From positions 1 through 14,036 of the forward strand of contig JAPEVF010000981.1 of the NCBI GenBank assembly GCA_029747585.1: a DNA stretch of 14,036 nucleotides. The letters run 5' to 3'. Under the pieces are notes generated by a model. It did no database searches. It was not told the DNA's origin and worked only from the letters and a program-made list of their open reading frames with translations. The stretch is from Pleurotus djamor (lineage: Eukaryota; Basidiomycota; Agaricomycetes; Agaricales; Pleurotaceae). Shown here piece after piece: positions 9,413-14,036 of this stretch (the stretch's first letter is position 1; every line of letters starts with the position of its first letter). The position numbers and the translations under genes were made by a program.

Positions 9413-10326
9413 ATGTTGCCGAAATGTGCTATATGTATGGACAATTTCGAGGAAACTTTATCTCTTGGGTGCCTGTTCAACTGTGGTAAGTTCATGTCAA
9501 TATTTTTGCCTAGTACTTGTCCAGTACAATCAATGACTTGGTTAGGACATGTTTTCTGCCAATCCTGCTCGAATCGGCTCTTTGAAGACGAAGAGGACAC
9601 CTCATGTCCATGTCCGACTTGTAAAGCCTTAGTCATTAGGGCCGACGTACGTCCCATCAAGTTCGGGATCCATCAGCGCGGCTATTCTCCAGAGAATACG
9701 CTAGTCCAAAGGCAAGAATTCCCGTCCGTATGCCAAACACCCACAGATCTCACACAGCTTGTCAGGGGATTAAACGAAGTCTTATCTAAGTTGAAGCACT
9801 CTCAGAGCCTTCAAGAAGAAGCAGAATCTACCGTGCAGCTCTATGAGGCGAACATAGAGAGGCAGAATACCGAAATTCAGCAACGAACAGATTATATCCG
9901 TTCTCAAACATTGGAAACCGCTGAGCTAGTACAAACCTTGCAGAATCTGAACGCACAAAACCGCGACATGTTGGTTGAAGCTGGGTCGTCTCGGGTACAG
10001 ATCTCAAGCTTGAAGACTGAGGTAAGGTTGAAACCATCAAACTCACTTCACGCTGACAGCTTCGTTCAGAGGACAAAACTTCAGGTTCAATACAGGACGA
10101 GTAAAGGAAAAGGTAACAACAACCCTCTTCCGAGACCTTGAGTACTTCCTTACATCAATTTAGCCCGCAAACGATCTCTTGAACCCGATGAAGGTGGTCC
10201 GTCTTTGAGGAAGGATGAGACTAAGGACCCCGAAGCGCGTCGCAAAGTAAGCCTTTTTATCCACAATAAATCGCGACTGATTGAAATTGTCACAACAAGG
10301 TTGGAAAACGCCTTCGTAAGGACTGA
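9413..10326 (+). CDS. RING finger-coiled coil protein, putative E3 ubiquitin ligase (233 aa)
   Basis: Exons are 9413-9485, 9546-10021, 10070-10112, 10164-10246 and 10300-10326; introns are 48-60 bp with GTAAG or GTAAC donors. Splicing out the first intron joins the RING domain. The C3HC4 ligands are Cys5, Cys8, Cys24, His26, Cys29, Cys32, Cys47 and Cys50 (CAIC, NCGHVFC, CPTC). A long Gln/Glu/Leu-rich coiled coil follows, about residues 85-195. The tail is basic (RKRS, ARRK, KRLRKD), which may direct it to the nucleus. RING domains of this type recruit E2 enzymes and pass ubiquitin or a relative to a target; the target is unknown. The last small exons are the least certain part of the model. 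The gene lies 147 bp upstream of the SUN-domain gene on the same strand. Confidence 0.85.
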
Positions 10327-10473
10327 ATAGCTAGATTTTGAACAACGTATCTCTTTGCGCTTTCCTGTTCCTGTACATGTACTCTACTGGCACGATCAAT
10401 GTTCACGGGGGCTCGTTGCCCCCTATGTTTGCAGTTTAATGCGTGGCCTACTCGTGGCGTGTCGTGATCATGT

Positions 10474-11927
10474 ATGGCAACCATGGTCGGCCAGACCGTT
10501 CTCCAACCACTCTCGTATTTGGTTCAACGAGGACCACCGATACAGTTAGGTGATGACCTACATGACGTCCAACAAGAAGAAGCAGAAGTTGCCCAGATCT
10601 TTGCGTCAGGCACTGACAACATCGACTCGGAATCGGACTCGCTGGAAGAGGAGGGAGATTGGGAAGGAACAATTTTTGAAGAAGCTGAAGATGACGAAGA
10701 CGAAGCCAAAGAAAATGGGGCGGGCGACCTGGGCTCTATGATTGTAAGTATTACCTTGTTCATAGCATCGAAATTGCTCATATGTACGTGGTGAAACAGA
10801 AGGCTGCCAAACAGCGGCTACAACCGCCCACGGTCTTGATTGTATTGCTTGGTCTCGGTCTCCTTCTCGCTTTGCAACATGCCAATACCAATCTGGCACC
10901 CTCTGCAGTTTCTAGAGACGTCCAGATAGTCCTTGAAGGTCTCAACGACCTACGCGATGATTACGAAAGCTCTTTTCGCATGATGGAACAAGCTCTTTCT
11001 ACTGTTGAAAAGCATCTATTGGTCCTTGACCAACAGGGCGACGCGGTTGTTCGGCTGAACAATGTCTTGCCTTTCCTCAGTCGAGTTACAGCGGTGATTG
11101 AAGCGCGGGTGGGCTTTCTCGAAACAGAAGTCTTTATTCTCCGGAACCACTTCGTCGCGACTGATGCACGTACAACAAACTTGGAACGAAGGGCAGGAAA
11201 TGCTGCTTATGAAGAGCGGCCTGGATACGTCGAGTATCAAGCGTTGTGGGAGTGGATGCGGCAGGTATGGTTTGATTATATTCATGTTTGTCCCCCGATT
11301 CTTAAACATTATCATAAGCAACATTATTTCTGGAGAATCGATCAGCATCCCGACCTCGCGCTTCTGTCGGCTGGCGCTCAAGTAGATGCTGCAATGACGA
11401 CATCGGCATTGATGATGCGTATCCCAGTCCCCTCCTTCTACGGAGTTTCCATTCGCCACATCTTTGGGAATCCGCCTGAGACTGTGCTTAGTCCCGTGGC
11501 CACCAATGGTGACTGTTGGGCCTTCGCTGGATCCCAGGGGCAAATCGCCATCCGTATGGCTCGGATAGCCCGTGTACGAAGTATCGTTGTTGAACACGTT
11601 CCCAAGTCACAAGCTTTTGATCTGACCACCGCGCCAAAGGATATAGAGGTATGGGGCATAACTGAGGCTGACGAGCATGAATCCAGGCGAATCTCCCGAG
11701 GGGGTTCCGTGAAGCAGGATATGGTCTCGCCCGTGAAGATGGGATCCTTTCGTTACGACATCTACGGGCGTCACACAGCTCAGCTCTTTCCCCTTTCCGC
11801 TGAGTTTCTTGCCCTCAATATGGACATCAGCACTGTTGTTCTCAACATCATGACGAATTGGGGACATCCTCGATTTACGTGTTTGTACAGAGTCAGGATA
11901 CATGGAGACATTACACAGCCAAATTAG
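10474..11927 (+). CDS. SUN-domain (Sad1/UNC-84) inner nuclear membrane protein (438 aa)
   Basis: Exons are 10474-10743, 10800-11264 and 11346-11927. SUN proteins span the inner nuclear membrane and bind KASH partners in the perinuclear space to form LINC complexes, which move nuclei and tether telomeres or the spindle pole body. The nucleoplasmic N terminus is acidic (about 26-88). One membrane helix (about 101-116) is preceded by KQR, giving the expected type II orientation. A coiled coil (about 120-225) precedes the SUN domain (about 246-432). Key motifs are PDLALLSAGA (247-256), GDCWAF (300-305), EHVPKS (328-333), APKDIEVWG (341-349) and NWGHPRFTCLYRVRIHG (416-432). Cys302 and Cys424 match the conserved internal disulfide of human SUN2. 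The domain is complete. An alternative ATG at 10483 has a better context. The second intron (81 bp) is in frame, so its removal is inferred. The gene ends 47 bp from the convergent RING-like gene. Confidence 0.95.
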
Positions 11928-11974
11928 TCTACTATACGATCAATGTCCATTTTCTTTAGTCCCTACGCTGCGCA

Positions 11975-12687
11975 CTAAGCCTTCAGAGCATGGATCTGAG
12001 GATAAGTTGATCAGAAAACACGGCGGAGCCATCCGATGAGAATATTTTACCTCGTCTTGAAGTTTCTTCACTTCGCAAACAAGGGGCCGTGCTTGCCTCT
12101 GGCGTTCGGCCAGAAGAGATTCTTGTTCCGCGATGGCTTCCTGTATAGATAACTTCCAATTGGCGACGCTGGTAGACTGAGACGTGAGATCCTTCAGGAC
12201 TCGGGCGTTTGCATTCTCCTCCTCGGCAAGTGCCCGGGCACGATCATTCAGATAGTCTATATGAACCCCGAGTGTCTCAACAACGCTGGACAATGGCGCG
12301 GTTTGTCTTAGAAGAATGTACAAGTCAGCGGATTGGAGCGAGACTTGCTTCACAGGACACACCCAGTAATGGTCGAAGACGCGACGGTATCACTCGCTGT
12401 GACACTAAGTCCGAGAAATACGCGCTTTTCGTCCTTGTTCAACTGATAATAATCTTCACAGATAGGGCATGGTATAAGGCGAACGCTGCCTCCAGAAGCG
12501 GAAGGAGGGTTGCTCAATGCGGCGCGCTCCAAACATGGCCGGCAAACGACGTCACCTAGAAGCAGTTCGATACACGCGAGTCAAACCAAATCCGGGATTG
12601 CTTACCACAAGGAAGACAAAATATATCCCAACCCTCCAGAAATTCTACCTTACAAGCCAAGCAGATGAGGAGTGGGCTGACTTCCAT
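11975..12687 (-). CDS. Variant RING-coiled coil protein (181 aa)
   Basis: Exons on the minus strand: 12687-12606, 12555-12406, 12343-12051 and 11995-11975. Introns 1 and 3 (50 and 55 bp) are clear. Intron 2 (62 bp, GTGTCA donor) is less certain: a 74-bp alternative from the GTATTT donor to an AAG acceptor also keeps frame. The RING-like ligands are Cys9, Cys12, Cys27, Asp29, Cys32, Cys35, Cys57 and Cys60 (CLAC, LPCGDVVC, CPIC); Asp29 stands where His is normal. The rest is mainly a coiled coil (about 85-180) ending KKLQDEIHALKA. The layout resembles small RING/coiled-coil E3 ligases, but whether the Asp variant still binds zinc or an E2 cannot be judged here. It is not a close copy of the RING gene at 9413. 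Confidence 0.78.
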
Positions 12688-13238
12688 GTTGGTTGCCGAT
12701 GGTTAGAGGTCTTCGAAACGAAGCATATTTCAAGAGCTCTTTGACCTTCAAATACTTGGAAGCCGACCAAATTAGGATGTGACTGTTTGAGCAGACCTAG
12801 CCCCTCGATATTATCACCTCAAGGCGGCCATGAGACATCCTTCGGATATCGAGCGGATGCGCCCTGATTAGATGTCGTGAAGGCCAGATAATACAAAGCG
12901 ACGTACCCTCGTTAACTGTCACCTCAAGGCGGGCATGAGGCTACTGGGACAAGGCCCGGCTTCAAGATATGCCTTGAGGCTGCTAGACTGCAACGTGACC
13001 GCCAGCGACGTCATTGACAGTCTTTGTCCTTGTTCAGGGGATATCCCTATTCAGACTGGTGTCGAAGACGTCCCTGCTGCGTCTTGAAGTGTCCCCTCGT
13101 ATGGTGGTGAACGATGAAAGGCGAACACAGGACGCCTTCTCCGACGTCCTTCCATAGTCCAGGGTAGTCTTGACACACACCACCTGTGTACCTTGGCTTT
13201 GAGGATGTCGCACTGAGGCACCTAGGGAGTCTGTCAGG
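12688..13238. other. Gene-free spacer between two divergent genes
   Basis: About 550 bp separate the RING-like gene (start 12687, minus) from the partial gene on the right (plus). I see no supported gene; short open frames on either strand have no recognisable motif or splice logic. It contains the repeated CTCAAGGC motif listed separately and presumably both promoters. Confidence 0.5.
12802..12939. repeat. Degenerate ~33-bp direct repeat, two copies
   Basis: The 21-bp core TCACCTCAAGGCGGSCATGAG occurs at 12814-12834 and 12919-12939 with one mismatch (C or G at S), 105 bp apart. Each core is preceded by CCCTCG six or seven bases upstream (12802 and 12906). Part of the core recurs inverted as GCCTTGAGG at 12971-12979. 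The copies could be binding sites upstream of the flanking genes or debris of an old repeat. Confidence 0.7.
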
Positions 13239-13245
13239 TATAAAA
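13239..13245 (+). promoter_or_regulatory. TATA box of the rightmost gene
   Basis: TATAAAA at 13239-13245 overlaps the ATG at 13245, so that ATG is unlikely to be in the mRNA. The in-frame ATG at 13332 is 87 bp downstream, a normal distance, and decides the start chosen for the next gene. Confidence 0.55.
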
Positions 13246-13331
13246 TGCCTGCGAAATCTCAGGTAAATACATCGACATCGCACCGTTGTCTTTCCAAACC
13301 CTCCTCTCAGAATCATCCTCAAACCCACCTA

Positions 13332-14036
13332 ATGCTTTCTAAACTTCAGGCTGCTCGTCGCGCCGAACGACCTCCCCCACGGTCGCCCATCATTACACGA
13401 TCCAAATCAAGACTCAATCAACCANGTCAGGCTGTCCTGCCTTTCCCTNTAATNCCNTCGTCCACACATGCNGNGAACGGTTCCGCAGGCAAGTTATCCC
13501 AGTNAGAGCNANAAATCATNANTTAAATTANNNTTTNNTTTTCATTAGCAACTTCATCCCTCNTCACGAACCCTTCATTCTCNAGCCTGAGCTTCACNCC
13601 CTCACCCTCTGCATCCTCCTTCGTCAANTCCGACTTCATGGACGTCGANGANGTCGAAATGGCGTCCGCNAGTGATCATGATGCNCCNGATGTAAGTCNT
13701 ANCCCTTTGTCTCTTCNGATTGNTGACTTANCAATCGTTCCCAGGTTNCNGGACAACCACTCAATGACGCCAATCACTTCACTGACGACGAAGTAAGTTA
13801 TCCCNCCCCNNCNAANCNCNTNTNTATNNCATTAAANGGCTGCTAGATCCNGGCAATNGCCCGAGAGCATCCAAACTTCATCGTGGTTCAACTCGTGAGC
13901 ATTATNTCTCNTNATTTCCTCACCNCTTTNTCATGATGTNCGTAGCTCATTCACCGCCTGCGCAACGCTCAAGAAAAATACGTTGCNTCGGTTAAAGANG
14001 CCCTTAATCAAATTCANGTCAATTNAACCACCGGAA
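13332..14036 (+). CDS. Unknown intron-rich gene, 3' end outside the window
   Basis: Function not recognised. Probable exons are 13332-13501, 13586-13691, 13745-13792, 13847-13894 and 13946 to the window edge, with 51-84 bp introns (donors GTNAGA, GTAAGT, GTAAGT, GTGAGC); phases agree throughout. The first intron's acceptor is the weakest choice: the more obvious TTAG at about 13549 gives the wrong phase. The N terminus is basic and Pro-rich (RRAERPPPRSP, TRSKSR), followed by a Ser-rich and then acidic stretch (MDV, VEMASASDHDAPD). Later exons read REHPNFIVVQL and LIHRLRNAQEKYV, which look helical. Two middle exons are only 48 bp each. Ambiguous bases are frequent. Confidence 0.55.
13426..14036. 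other. Stretch dense in ambiguous bases
   Basis: Apart from position 3008, every N in the window lies here, as scattered single or short N runs rather than a gap. They are densest in predicted introns (13502-13545 and 13793-13846) and sparser in exons, where they favour third codon positions. This pattern suggests unresolved variation between haplotypes or repeat copies. Confidence 0.75.

Noticed and set aside
12209..12744. Plus open frames at 12209-12559 and 12517-12744
   Set aside because: They lie opposite the RING-like gene, whose cysteine motifs and spliced frame are far better supported.
13047..13328. Minus open frame upstream of the last gene
   Set aside because: No recognisable motif; it overlaps the TATA box and start region of the plus gene.
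1..14036. CRISPR arrays, tRNA or rRNA genes, bacterial-type operons
   Set aside because: No spaced repeats, cloverleaf or rRNA-like segments were seen; intron-rich genes show a eukaryotic genome.

Overview
The window looks like a piece of a basidiomycete genome, probably Agaricomycetes. Genes are split by many short introns (about 48-81 bp) with GTRNGY-type donors and YAG/AAG acceptors. Its most recognisable gene is a KDZ (Kyakuja-Dileera-Zisupton) transposase fused to a Ulp1-type cysteine protease, an architecture typical of mushroom-forming fungi. I rebuilt the exon structures by hand from splice signals and reading-frame phase; each full gene model sums to a multiple of three with no internal stop.

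Layout. (1) 130-3884, minus: a seven-exon gene for a ~1136-residue, largely disordered, probably nuclear protein of unknown function; its last exon carries a 27-bp minisatellite, and one ambiguous base (3008) breaks the frame. (2) 3885-4576: divergent intergenic region. (3) 4577-5230, plus: a two-exon gene for a 197-residue unknown protein. (4) 5270-8517, minus: nine exons of the KDZ-Ulp1 fusion, open for 919 codons but lacking its 5' part. (5) 8518-9139: pyrimidine-rich block with TGTTA...TAACA ends and a TATA box, best read as a solo-LTR-like insertion or remnant that abuts the broken end of the transposase. (6) 9413-10326, plus: RING finger-coiled coil protein. (7) 10474-11927, plus: SUN-domain protein of the nuclear envelope. 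(8) 11975-12687, minus: second RING-like-coiled coil protein with Asp at the usual zinc-binding His position. (9) 12688-13238: gene-free, with a short degenerate direct repeat. (10) 13332-14036, plus: start of an intron-rich unknown gene running off the window, in sequence full of ambiguous bases.

The left two thirds (genes 1-5) is accessory, transposon-associated DNA. The right third has an unusual arrangement: a SUN protein between two different small RING/coiled-coil genes. The KDZ and Ulp1 domains and the SUN and first RING assignments are firm. The two unknown genes, the LTR call and any functional link between the RING and SUN genes are inference.
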